A DNA stretch of 43,011 nt, taken from the NCBI GenBank assembly GCA_958430865.1, contig CAUDNR010004595.1, forward strand, positions 1 through 43,011, written 5' to 3'. Both the position numbers and the translations under genes were made by a program. The notes below the pieces were generated by a model. That model had not been told where the DNA came from and ran no database searches. It saw nothing but the letters and a program-made list of their open reading frames with translations. The stretch's first letter is position 1, and each line of letters begins with the position of its first letter. The stretch is from Entrophospora sp. SA101 (taxonomy: Eukaryota > Glomeromycota > Glomeromycetes > Entrophosporales > Entrophosporaceae). Shown here one piece after another: positions 10,941 through 27,757 of this stretch.

Positions 10941-11086
10941 TATACATGTTGTCAAAATTAATTGGCTTTGACTCAATTCCTAAAATCTCAATTTTTAATT
11001 GTGTCTGACTCAATTATTTATATGTTTTGACGTCAAAAAGTCACCTGATTGAGTCAAGTGATCAACCTATTTCTACGACATGTATA
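10941..11086. mobile_element. 146-bp MITE with 8-bp target duplication (hAT-like)
   Basis: The segment is bracketed by a perfect 8-bp direct repeat, GCTACGAC, at 10933-10940 and 11087-11094. It starts TATACATGTTGT and ends ACGACATGTATA. The inverted similarity extends about 40 bases with mismatches, including CTTTGACTCAATT against the inverse of GATTGAGTCAAG. An 8-bp duplication with short inverted ends is the hallmark of hAT-superfamily insertions. There is no coding capacity. Confidence 0.7.
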
Positions 11087-12269
11087 GCTACGACTGACTA
11101 CACATGATAAATAAATAAATTTCCCCACATTTTGTATTATTTATTCATAAACAACTAAACAACAACAACAATAAAAAGAGGAGAGAGTGTGAATGGTGAG
11201 AAGGAAAGAAGAGAAGGAAAAACATGGATAAATACATATAAATTGATAAATATTTTCATTATTAATCAAATATGGATAAAGTTAGAGATCAAAAGAGAGC
11301 AAAGACAGATTTCTATTTAGTAAATAAAAATAATGATGAAAGAAACGCCAATATTTCTATATTAAATAAATAATGATAATAATAACAATATTTTACATTG
11401 TTCTATTCTAAATTCTAAATAAAAATTAAATTTAATCTAAAAAAAAATATTTTTATCAAAAATTTTGACAATTTGAAATTTTTAGATTGTTTTTACACTG
11501 CTCTCACGTGTTTTTCTTGTTTTTGCCACATTCTAAATGTATTATTTTATGCGTGGCTTTATCATTTTGTCAAAAATTTGTCCTCCCCAATTGGGTATTA
11601 TTCTAATTTTAGACAAAATGACGATTGCAAATTAATTGGTGATTGTCACTATAACTAACTCTTCAAGAAATAGAAAGTGCTAAAATAATCGATTTTTATT
11701 GCATTCTTTTTTTTGCATGAATGAATGAATGAATGAATAGTAAACCCGAGGGATATTTTGCATTTTAACAACAATTAGCAATAATTAACAACAAAACAAC
11801 AACATAATTATAAATTATCAAAAAAAAAAAAAAAAAAAAAAGACAACAACAAATGATCATCTCTATATTTTTTTAGAGCTAAATATTAATTGTTTACCTT
11901 GCAAACAAATATTAAAGAAAAGATTAATGAGCGAGTAAAAAATAATGGATGAATGCACGGATGAATTTATTATTAATAGGAGAGGATAGATGTCATTAAT
12001 TCAAATCTTATTTGGAAATTTTAGGGATCCCTGGTTTTTATTTATTGTCGCATATTTTAAGATTTTCTTAATAGAATTATTCAAAAGCAGACATTTTGTT
12101 TTGTGTAACTTCCTATATATATATATTTTTTTATTTTCTGTAGTTGGGGGTTCGTCGTAATCACCGATTTTCTATTATTATAAATAAGCAATCGGGTTTT
12201 ATTTTTAATCTTTAAATCAAGCCTTAATCAATTATTTGGATTATTGATGATGACAATAATAGGAAAGAA

Positions 12270-12338
12270 GGAAAAATAACAAACGGAAGAATAACAAACG
12301 GAAGAATAACAAACGGAAGAATAACAAGCGAAAGAATA
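12270..12338. repeat. 15-bp tandem repeat, four to five copies
   Basis: The unit GGAAGAATAACAAAC is repeated from 12270 with small changes, the last copies degenerating. Because 15 is a multiple of three, it produces a false repetitive minus-strand ORF (VILPF repeated). Confidence 0.85.
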
Positions 12339-12611
12339 ATAATAGCAAGAAGAAAGAGGGTTAATAATGGGAGAAAGAAATAATTAGAAAAATTTTTTTT
12401 TTGCTCCTTCTCTCTAAAAATACTTTCAATTCTCCTAACAAGGCTCATTAAACAGCTTTAAAAACTATTCATATAACCCTCCTAATCGCCAAACTCAATT
12501 CAACCAATCAAATCAATAATAAAATAAATAATATAAAAGAAATAGTCCAAAACAAATAATAATATAATAAATATAATAATAAAAAATAATTACCATTCCA
12601 ACAACTAACAT

Positions 12612-12615
12612 TATT

Positions 12616-12650
<35 letters not shown>

Positions 12651-12652
12651 TA
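12612..12652. repeat. TTTA microsatellite
   Basis: About nine to ten tandem copies of TTTA about 300 bases upstream of the DYRK start codon. Confidence 0.9.
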
Positions 12653-12964
12653 CATGTAATATAATAGTTATTATATTTTAATTTTCTAAATTCAAAAAAA
12701 TTTTTTCTTTACTTTTTTTATTATTTTTTTTTTAATTTTTCTCAAAAAAAGTTTTTCTTCTTTACTCTTTATATATTACATTATTATAAAAATTATAAAC
12801 TTAAATACAAGTTTATTTATTATACTAAAAAATATTTTTAACGGTCGGACTTTATTATTTTGGTAGAAATATAATTTTTATGCAATATTATATATAATAC
12901 ACATACAAAAAAAAATTCATTAATTTAACAAATTATCATTATTATTGTTATATAGAATGCACTC

Positions 12965-18677
<5,713 letters not shown>

Positions 18678-18863
18678 TCACAAGTACATAAAAATAAAAA
18701 AAACTACTTGTTGATCAAAAACCATTGTATTTTATGTAAAATATATATTTTTTTTTCCAAAATCAAAACAATTATTTATATATTTATTTTTAATTTTTAT
18801 TATATATATGAAATTTTTTTACTCTTCCTTTTTTTTAATAGAACTTTTTTTTTCAACACCCCA

Positions 18864-18894
<31 letters not shown>

Positions 18895-19118
18895 GCATTT
18901 TACTATGTGCCACTTTATTTATTTTTTTTTTTTAAATTATTTTTTTTTTTAAAATAGTTAAAACACGTACACGTTTGCTATATGACTTTTTTTTTATACG
19001 TTATATACATTTATGCAAACAATATTTATATATCAAAATTTTTTTATATATATAGAATTTATTTTTTTTGTTATTGAACAATTGGATTATTTTTTTAAAA
19101 AAAATATATATATAATAA

Positions 19119-19159
<41 letters not shown>

Positions 19160-20650
19160 AAAACAAAACAAATGGGAATAATATGGGGACGTACTGCACA
19201 AAGTGAACATTACCTCAAAGAAATTGTTTAACAATCCCTCCATGTAGCATTAATCGATTTGATTATCTGAATAGGCAATACTTAATACTCATAAATAGCT
19301 CTGGGTCCGAGTATTTTCCCGTGGAATTGCTCTGGTGGTTTTTATCTTACAAATTATTATGAATCAAAATAAATAAAACATGGATTTTTATTATTGTTTA
19401 ATCCTTTTCCTCCCTTTCTTTGTATGTAACCTTTGTCTCCATATATTGTGAGACCATGCGAGTAAAACTTTTAAGGAGTCAATTTAATAATATCCAAGGT
19501 AGGGAGATCCGAGTAAGATATTTTTTCCTTCCTGATTTTATACAATCGCAACATCTATGCAAGCCTCTCATTATTATCCCGGTCAAAAATTTATTCTGAC
19601 GATGACTTTGTAGTGCAGCTTTATCATAGCTTTCGGTTTTCCTCGCAAGATCACTGTCACGTAAGATATTAACGGTGAATGTTCATTTAATTAATTTAAT
19701 TAGTGTTTTTATGAAGTAATATAAATAATATAAACAATTTTTTTAAAAAAACAATTATTCTAATGGTTGTTGGATTAATTACCAAATTAAAATCATCCAT
19801 CATTTGAAAAATACGTGTCTACCTTTTGATCTGCAATGTGGAATAGTGGCGTGGAAAGGAGTCTAAACATGGAAGAAGACCCTTTGAAAAACAAAAGGTA
19901 ATTTCAATAAAATTCGGGAACCCAAAAATTTCCCATTTCATTTGAGAGAATTACTTTTTGCGAAACAACTAAATATTCATAACATTTGTCAAAATATAAT
20001 AAATGATCGAAGATTAAAAAGTTATTGGCAATCGATATATTCAATGTATCCATTTTATTTTAATTAATATTAATATTAATGAATTCGGTCAGCAATCAAC
20101 TAATACTAATACTACTAATACTAATACTACTAATACTAATAATAATAATAAAAATTGCGATTTCTATTATCGATGAAATGTATTATGTGAAACATTGTAA
20201 AATTTTCAATATGCAAAATTATGCAGGGACGTTTTAGGACTTAAAGGGACCGGACCTGAAAAGGCCGTACCTGGATTGTTCAGGACCCGATCTCTAAGGA
20301 CCCCTAGTTGTAATTATTATTTATGCATAATATCTTTAAAGTACAAATTTAGTAACATTTAATTCTTCCATTGTAAGCATTGTTGTAACTTCGTAATTGA
20401 CATAAAAGTTAATAATAATATAATAATAATCCTTACTTTCAATTTGTATTATATAAATATGTCAAGCCACAGAGTCAGCGTTTGGACTGGTTATCTGTTA
20501 TTTAATTGGTTCAATTCTAGCAATGTCTTTGCATTGTCAAGAGAACACAATGATAACAAGATGATAATTCTTGAATTGGTAAAATTATTCTATATTTAAA
20601 AAAAAATATATTTTTAATTAAATCAATTGATAAGATTTTTTATAAACATA
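18678..20650. other. 3' flank of the DYRK gene, AT-rich with microsatellites
   Basis: No supported gene. It contains AT dinucleotide arrays at 18868-18894 and about 19131-19154, and an ACTAAT/AAT-type array at about 20098-20151. Around 20225-20310 a GC-richer patch has several GGACC/GGACCC words and a small inverted pair (CGGACCTGAA with TTCAGGACCCG), possibly a transposon relic. Small ORFs at 18708-18935 and 19013-19231 are mostly dinucleotide-repeat translation and are not credible. Confidence 0.45.
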
Positions 20651-21236
20651 CACTGCCTGGAAGAAAGTATCCCGAACCTCGTTTTTTTATTAATTCCTAA
20701 AATTTTTAAAAATATCATTGTGTAGCTTATGTTCTCACAATTTTCAAACCAAAGGAAAATAAATAAACTTCAATTAAATTTGTGATTTTCATTCTCCAAT
20801 TTTATTTAAATTTATATTCACACAATAAAAAAAAATCATCAAGAACGTCATTTTGTAGGCTAAGTTCTAAGGAATAATCAAGGAAAACTAGATCAAAATT
20901 TTTTTTAAAAAATCGGAATTAACTGAAGCTGAACGTGGGGGGGGGGGAGAGGTTGGACCTTAAAACAGGTGATAGTAGTCTTAATAGAATTGTAAAGATA
21001 CTCAAACTTCCAAAGACTACAGTTTATGATACCATTAGACATTATGAAAATCCCGAAAGTTTAAAAGTGCTCCAAGAAGTTGTCGTCCCAATGCGTTAAA
21101 AGTTACTAAACAAAAAGAAATCTCATTAAGAAACAATCGCAGTTCTGCAGAAGAGATTCAAAGAAAATTTGCTGGAGTCAGTGGTGTTGAAGTGTCGGTT
21201 AAAAAATATCACCGTGTAGCTTACGTTCTCACGAAT
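20651..21236 (+). pseudogene. Truncated Tc1-like element: left end plus DNA-binding region
   Basis: After TA 20649-20650 the sequence CACTGCCTGGAAGAAAGTAT has the look of a Tc1-type terminus. From about 20920 the plus strand encodes the N-terminal helix-turn-helix part of a Tc1 transposase: KTGDSSLNRIVKILKLPKTT and TVYDTIRHYENPES in one frame, then after a frameshift SAPRSCRPNALKVTKQ, RNNRSSAEEIQRKF and GVEVSVK. This matches the family layout (first HTH, then a GRPR-like linker, then the second HTH). Coding is cut off at about 21198, where a second copy of a 38-bp motif from 20705-20742 begins. An 11-G run (20937-20947) lies at the start of the coding part. No catalytic domain and no right end are present. 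Confidence 0.6.
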
Positions 21237-21274
21237 ATGTATGTAAAATTTCACATTAATATATGTATACGCTA

Positions 21275-23074
21275 CCATAAATATCCGACCACATGCTCCG
21301 TGTAACGTCAAATGAAAAAGTGCTTACTAAATAAAGTACGCTTTCTTTAATAAAACTTTTTCTGGTATACTAAGTAAACACATATTTGATATCAAAACTC
21401 TATATTAGAAAAATTTCGAGCAGTTCGGTATGGTATTAATGGAAATATTTAGCAAATCATCCAAAAAAGCAAATTTCCGATTGAATTTTTACATGTAATA
21501 AAGGTCAAATTTTTTTGTTGTAATGTATATTATTACCTTGATAAAACGTGCTTAACGTAACGGATTACATATATTTACAATACGGTGTCAGCATAAATTA
21601 GTTTATGAAAAGGGTTTAAAAAAGCATCCGACCACCCCGTAATTTTTTGAAAAATAAAATTGATGCGTAAAGTCAATTTTAAATCAACAGAACTTTCTGA
21701 TTTTAAATGCGGAAGGATTATTGGTATGTGGGAAGCTGGCTTGAGTGAAAGAGGGATTCAAAAAAAAAAAAACTGAGCATAAAAAAACGATACAATAGCA
21801 AGATATAGAGATGGGGCAAATAAAACCAACACTAAGACCAGGTGGACCAGTAATAGCATCAGCTCGTGATAAAAGAGGTCTTATAAAAATTGTTAAAAAA
21901 GATAGAACACAAACTCTCTTCAATGTCACTGACCGATCTAATGGAACAACTAACTTATCTGTAAGTTCTTCAACTGTACGTAGATATATTCATGAATTAG
22001 GTTATTATGGTCGTGCTGGATTGAGAAAGCCTCTTATAAGTGAAAAAAAACAGAAAAGATCGTCCAGCATGGTGTCGTCTAAGAAAAAAATAGGGATTTA
22101 ATAATATGGAGTGATGAATCACGGTTTGAAATATTTCAAAGTGATTCTCATCATCATGTGTGGCGTAGACCTCAAGAAAAGTATGTCATTGACTGTTTAA
22201 TTCCAGCAGCAAAACATGGCGGTGATGGAGTTATGGTATGGGTTGTTTTGTAAATGGCAAACTTGGACCCGTTAGTTGAAGTTGATGGTCGTATTACTGG
22301 TTCAAAATATATGGAGAGAATTTAATTCCTTTTTAGATAGTTTAGATGGTCAATTGACATATTCCTTCCAGGACGATAATGCCCCCGCACACACAGCAAA
22401 TGATACAATTAAATGGAGGGATGAACATTCAATTTCATATATTCAATGGCCTGCACAAAGTCCCGACCTTAATCCCATTGAACATTTGTGGGATGTTTTA
22501 GAAAGAAAACTTCGAGAAAGGATACCACATCCTAAAAATAAAAAAAGATTTGATTGTTGCATTGAAAGAGGAATGGGTAAAAATTGAACCCGAAGTAATA
22601 AAGAATTTAGTTGTTAGTATGTTGAGGAGAGTGATAGCTGTCATAGATAGTCATGGCAATCCAACAAGATACTGACTGACTTGCTTTTGCTAAACGTTTT
22701 ATTTATTTTTATTACATAAAATATTTAATAAAAGTCAACAGAATACAGATTCTTGAGCTTTTACGTTTTGTTGTCTATACTAGACCAATTTTTCTCGAGA
22801 TATTTTAAGTGACTTACTTAATGACATAATCTAGGTTTTAACGAAGTTTTGAACTGTTTTGCTCAAAGTTTTCATAAAAATCTTTTGTCTAATTTAAAAT
22901 TCTCATCCTAAGTTCATTAATAATGCGAATTCAACAAAACTTTAAATTTATATTCAACTTTAAAAACATGTTTACTTAATGCACCAGTTCCGGTTTGGTT
23001 AATAAAATTTTGACTGCGTGAGGCACAAGTTTCCCAATTATTAAAATGATCATCAGGTGGTCGGATATTTATGA
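21275..23074. mobile_element. 1.8-kb Tc1-like transposon with both termini
   Basis: The ends share the inverted repeat CATAAATATCCGACCAC (17 bp identical from the second base). They are flanked by TA at 21273-21274 and 23075-23076, as expected for Tc1/mariner insertion. The length fits an autonomous Tc1 element. It contains one transposase reading region on the plus strand, which is frameshifted (separate entry). It lies right beside the truncated Tc1 end at 20651-21236, so this locus has been hit at least twice. Confidence 0.8.
21663..22675 (+). pseudogene. Tc1-like DD34E transposase, frameshifted
   Basis: ATG 21663 begins MRKVNFKSTELSDF and continues through GMWEAGLSERGIQ to a 13-A run, where the frame is lost. 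Later parts appear in shifted frames: the linker KPTLRPGGPV, the second HTH (SSSTVRRYIHELGY), WSDESRFEIF (first Asp, 22113), a WGCF-like region broken near 22247, FQDDNAPAHT (second Asp, 22375) and SPDLNPIEHLWD (Glu, 22480), ending HGNPTRY and TGA 22673-22675. The Asp-to-Glu spacing is exactly 34 residues, so the family is DD34E. At least three to four frame breaks, mostly in A-rich runs, mean no intact enzyme is encoded. All three catalytic residues survive, so decay is recent. Confidence 0.85.
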
Positions 23075-23076
23075 TA

Positions 23077-23799
23077 GATGAGTGTACAGTACTCAACCTG
23101 TATATACCTGCGAAATTTGCTGATTATCGTTAAATAATAAATAACAAATAAATATTTTGAGGATCTCCCTTTTCCCAATAATCTTTTTTTAATTTAAGTA
23201 AAAGCATTTAAAATAGTAGTAAAGGTAAAGATTATCCAGTTTCTCTAGTTCTGGTTGGCTCTTTAAAAGAGGATTTACATTTTGACAACTTTCTCAGAAA
23301 AATAGATTTTAGTATAATCGATTAAACATCCTATCCCCACCTTTATAATTATATCTATTCCTAAGTATTCGTTCATTATATTATATTAGTTATTTTTTCC
23401 TGGTCTGTAATTAACCCTCGAAATAACTGTTGTTGTCAGTAGTTTAATTTCATCTGAATCCTATATACTTGGAAAGCCCTTCACATAGTTTGTGAAATAT
23501 TTCTGACCTAAAATCTTAATATTCTAAATCCTTAATCATTGCATTTTTTGAAACTGGGGAAATTTTACCAAGGAATACACCAAAAAATTTTAATGCAGTG
23601 CCTGAGTTGTAAAGATCACTCACTCTACTTGATTCTTCCAACAAAAAAGTCTAACGTGGTATAATGTGTTTGAATTTAGACTACGTAGGATTACGCAATA
23701 AAAATTATGTAATAGAATTTGTCCAATGAAATGTTGTAAACTGTATATATCCCATGCACAACTTGAAAAAAGTTGGTATATAAGACTCATTTTCCATTA
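23077..23799. other. Intergenic, no gene seen
   Basis: AT-rich sequence between transposons, with no supportable ORF on either strand and no matching inverted ends that I could find. Confidence 0.4.
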
Positions 23800-24204
23800 C
23801 CAGTAAGTCGGACACAAGTGGCTGTGTATGGTTGTCTGACTTATTAAGAGATCCAACTTATTGAAATATGCAATTTTACAAAAAAAATTGAAAATTGTGT
23901 TTAAATCATTTTTTTATTGAGAAAAATTATAAAACAGAAGATAAAAACAAAAAAATTGCACTATTCTTTATCTAAATAAATATCCATACTAGTTTGTATT
24001 AAAGAATTATTTTGTTTTCTGTCAATTTTCCATTTTAAATCTTTTAATTCTGGAACAAATAAATTATTATTCACAAAGATAAATTTTTAGAATAATTGAA
24101 ATTATTATTGGATCATTTCATCAAAGATTTATAAAAATCACGTGAACCAACTTATCAAGAGTCATTTATTATTATCTGGCTGGAGGAGTTGTCCAACTTA
24201 CAGC
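23800..24204 (-). mobile_element. Possible deleted DNA transposon with transposase C-terminal scrap
   Basis: The left end CAGTAAGTCGGACA (23801-23814) is an imperfect inverse (11 of 14) of TGTCCAACTTACAG (24190-24203). TA occurs at 23798-23799 and near 24206. Between them the minus strand encodes a C-terminal-looking peptide, LFVPELKDLKWKID then QTSMDIYLDKE and a stop at 23961-23963, open back to about 24088. The layout suggests an internally deleted element, perhaps pogo/Tigger-like, but neither family nor ends are secure. Degenerate copies of CCAACTTATCAAGAG occur inside and just outside it (about 23850, 24148, 24193, 24390, 24452). Confidence 0.4.
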
Positions 24205-24224
24205 TTACCAAGAGTTTATATGTG

Positions 24225-24378
24225 TAGTGATCATAATCATCATATTCATGAATATTCATTAAGGGGGTTACACTTATCAAAAATCCAAAAATCCCTTAAA
24301 ATTATCTGTCAATCACTTGATTTTGATAAGTGTAACCCCCTTAATGAATATTCATGAATATGATGATTGTGATCACTA
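24225..24378. mobile_element. 154-bp near-perfect palindromic element in an 8-bp duplication
   Basis: Bases 24226-24282 pair with 24321-24377 with a single mismatch (56 of 57), leaving a 38-base loop. The element begins TAGTGATCA, ends TGATCACTA, and is bracketed by the direct repeat TATATGTG at 24217-24224 and 24379-24386, an 8-bp target duplication as in hAT elements. Within it, a 78-bp core (24263-24340) has GGGGGTTACACTTATCAAAA ends and is itself flanked by TTAA on both sides, as in piggyBac-type MITEs. A plus-strand ORF across it (24142-24357) is not credible. Confidence 0.75.
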
Positions 24379-24386
24379 TATATGTG

Positions 24387-25058
24387 TGTCCAACCTATCA
24401 AGAGATTTTTAAATAAAGGGCTGGAAATTTTTGTCTGAGTTAAGCCAAATCCAACTTATCACATCAGGAAAACTAATGTTGAGTATTATATGTATAATCA
24501 TCATATAAGTCACATATAATGGTCTATATGCAATTTATTCATATTTTTTTTAATATATTAAGCATATATTACTTTATACAATGATTATATGTATAATATT
24601 TACTTATTATACTAGTATTAGATTTATACAAATATTTTATGTATTTTTCTAAGCAAATTATACATGGGATAATTGCACGACATATTCTGTGCAAAAAATC
24701 ATGGAGATTATTTGTATAAAATGATCCTGCATGTGTTTGATGCAGAATATATGTATATTATGATATATGAAATTTATTCATGTATTGTTGTGTTTATTAT
24801 ACTTATGGTGATCTATATGTATAATATATGTAAGTATATGTAGAATATATTATGTTGATTCTTGAGCATATATTCTTGGCTGTTTGATATGCATCATATA
24901 CATGTATTATACATATAATTCTTGTAAGTTTTTACTTTCAATTGACATCATTAACAGTTAACAAGGAATGGGTAAAATATATTATGTATACATATACTTG
25001 ATTTCCTGATCCCAATAATTATGATGAAATTATATAAATTATTATTATTTGTATTTTT
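24387..25058. other. Very AT-rich tract with recurring TATATGTATAAT words
   Basis: From about 24480 to 24940, variants of TATATGTATAAT and its inverse recur at irregular spacing. The tract lies immediately 3' of the minus-strand Plavaka transposase, where subterminal repeats of that element would be expected. I could not define a terminus. Confidence 0.4.
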
Positions 25059-27633
25059 TTAAAAGATTTTAACATAATTATTAATAAAATATCTATTATC
25101 ATGATTAAAATCAGGAACTACATGTAAATTTCTTATAACTGATTCTAATGGTATTATATCATATGAACTTACCAATTTCATATAAGGACATCCTAATTTG
25201 TGTCTTTTATCTGTAATTGTATTCTCTGTTTTTATTTTTTTTTTAATAGTAATATCAACATAATCATACCATTGAATCATAACTAATTGCAAGTTTTCAA
25301 TATTGCTTTCTTCAAATCTTATCTCAAATAGTAATAAACACTTGATTAAATAATAAAATCAAAAAAAAAATATTAAAAATTTATATTATGAAAATAATAA
25401 ATGTTGAATACATACTTTACCATACCACAATCCATCTTCACTACTGTATTGTTCAGCTTGTTCATCTGAAATAAATATTTCAACATCAGAAAAATAACTA
25501 GCTCCATGATAATCACTATTTGTTCTTATTATTTCATTAGATACATATGCACTTTTGTAAAATATTATTTTTTCCATCTGATTTCTTTTAATTTGTAATT
25601 CATCCAGGAAATTTTTTAGGTTTTCTTTTAAATTTTCAAACCCCAATTTATAATAACTATCTTCACAATATTTTGAAAAGAGCAATTTATCTATTTTCTT
25701 ATAATCAATCTCAATATATTTGTTAAAAAGTTTAATTCCTTTTGTTTCAACATTTTTTTTTGATGGCCCTAAAAAACTTCCCATACTTACCTACAAAATA
25801 AATAAACAAAATAAAATGTTATATCAGTAGATACACTAGTCAAAAAGACAAAAAATATGATTTGATTTCATGCATGGTTTTAACAGATTTGTACCAAAGA
25901 ATCAGATTTATTGATAATATTCAATTTCAAAATAAAGTACTTGCCTTTTTTAATATCTGTTTCATTTCATTTTTTTTATTTGAGAACCTGTATGGATCTT
26001 TTACATAATATTTATGTAAATTTTCATATGTCTCTGTTGTGTATCCATTAATTGCACCAAATTTTTTAATGGATGAGCTTGTGTGCATTAACCATGTATG
26101 TAATTTAGGTAAATTTAAATTAGATGGCGAGTATTTTCCAAATATTTTTAAAAACCCTAGAGCCCACATTTTTTTTAATTCCTAAATATTAAAATTTTGT
26201 ATTAATCCTTAAGTAAATAATTATTAAATTAATAAGAAAATTGTATACATACTTCAAATAATTTTATCTTATCTTCAGTAAAATAATCTGATTTACTCAG
26301 TATATACATTTTATTAAAGTTTACAAAGTTTTCTACAAGTTCTTCTGGCCCTATTCCAAATAATACAAATGGCATCACTTTCATTAACTCTCTATATTCT
26401 TTTGCAGTTAAGCTAGTAATTCCAAATAACCCCTTATTAAAAATCTTTAACCCTTTAAATTTTGGAATAATTGATAAACGATAATCTATTAAATGCTTAT
26501 TTGAATCATGAATGAACATTTCTTCAGTATAATCTATCATTCTTTTAAATAATCCTAAATCCAGCTGGTGCATCCTGTCCACAATGCAAGCTTCATATAT
26601 ATTATCACTGCAGTTAATGGTTAATAATCATAACATATATATATAATAAAATAAGCAAGAGTGAAAAATTGTTAATTAAAAAGATTACAATACCAATGAT
26701 CCCAAAAGATGTTTCTCATTGAATGAACTGAATAGAATTTTTCTCTTTTTTCTGATATTGCTTGTTCCATATTTTCATTAGTTCTAATTAAATATTCATC
26801 TTCGATGTTATTCAATTGATCTTGTGGTACCAGGCAATTATAACATGGTTTATTACAATTGTATGATTTAAAAGTTGAGCAATATGAGCTGGCCTCAGGT
26901 AAATCTGAAATTATACAAGATAATTTGATGGTGACTTTTTTATTATTGCCATTTCCTAATTTAACTGAAATTCCAGTCTTATATTGATCTAACAAAGGTT
27001 CAAATAATATGTTCATGCAATGCTGAAAACATGACCGTTTAATTTCTGAATACAATTCTTTTAATTGATTTGTTGAAAATTCTAAATCTGATTCATCTGG
27101 GATATTTTCTACTATTGGTAAATACCCTAACAAAGATTTTGCATTCAATGAATTTCTTATTCTATAAGGTAAATTTCCTAATGTTATATATATTGGATGT
27201 AAGTTTTTTTTCCCAAGTTTGTCACATGTTGTTGCATCAGAATAGATAATAATTGATAGCAAAGAAGTATTTTTTGGCAATTGCATTGTGGCATCTTTCC
27301 ACCAATTGCATTCATACTGCTCCCCATAAATTTTCTAAATAATCAATCAAATAATTTATTTTGATGTAAATTGCTCCCAAAAAATTTTTGTAGAAATTTT
27401 ACCTCATTATCAACATAATTATTTTCATAAACCCAGTGACATTCTTCAAGAATTTCTTGTCTCACTAATATTCCTTCAACTGCAGAAAAAATATCTTGAT
27501 AATAAAAATCATATGATTTGCCTTTAATTGTTATTTCTTCTTTTTTAAATATTGATTTATTTTTCTCCTTCTTGTCAAATTGATTGATAACAACAGAAGT
27601 AAATTTAAATTTGGAATATATTTTTAATATATT
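25059..27633 (-). CDS. Plavaka-type (CACTA-related) transposase, N-terminus broken
   Basis: Exons on the minus strand: about 27633-27403, 27334-26694, 26607-26253, 26181-25945, 25790-25416, 25340-25059; the phases agree throughout. Recognisable blocks are YDFYYQDIFSAVEGIL, EECHWVYENN, YGEQYECNWWKDA, LSIIIYSDATTCDKLGKK, HPIYITLGNLPYRIRN, LLGYLPIVE, CNKPCYNCLVPQDQL, IVDRMHQLDLGLFKRM, YTTETYENLHKYYVKDPYR, and a C-terminal WYDY then GCPYMKLV and VVPDFNHDNRYFIN. This order is typical of fungal Plavaka transposases, which cut and paste their own element. The intron at 25944-25791 has a GC donor. A stop at 27634-27636 separates this part from the N-terminal fragment upstream, so the copy is probably inactive unless an intron bridges it. 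Element ends were not found. Confidence 0.8.
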
Positions 27634-27757
27634 TTAAAATAGCATCTCACTTTTTTGAGAAATATTATTTTAGAAATCTAAAAAAAAAACTCTGAATTAG
27701 TTTGGCTTAAACAATAATTTAATTCTTTAACATTCACTAATTGAACAAAATCAGATA

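Larger units (their letters stand above)
11095..12964. other. Upstream region of the DYRK gene with simple repeats
   Basis: No supported gene. It holds an AATG array (11719-11738), a poly-A run (about 11820-11841), a short tandem repeat (separate entry) and a TTTA array (separate entry). A possible splice acceptor (TTATATAG) ends at 12955, ten bases before the DYRK start codon, so a 5' untranslated intron or an upstream exon may lie in the last few hundred bases. ORFs at 11473-11658 (plus) and 12224-12448 (minus) are not credible. Confidence 0.4.

Noticed and set aside
12224..12448. Minus-strand ORF with repeated VILPF
   Set aside because: It is the translation of a 15-bp tandem repeat plus AT-rich DNA, without independent coding evidence.
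12612..12652. Short-unit repeat arrays as a CRISPR-like array
   Set aside because: They are uninterrupted microsatellites without spacers, in a eukaryotic context.
18708..19231. Plus-strand ORFs full of Ile/Tyr/Phe
   Set aside because: They translate AT microsatellites downstream of the DYRK stop codon.
24142..24357. 71-codon plus-strand ORF
   Set aside because: Most of it is one arm, loop and second arm of the palindromic element.
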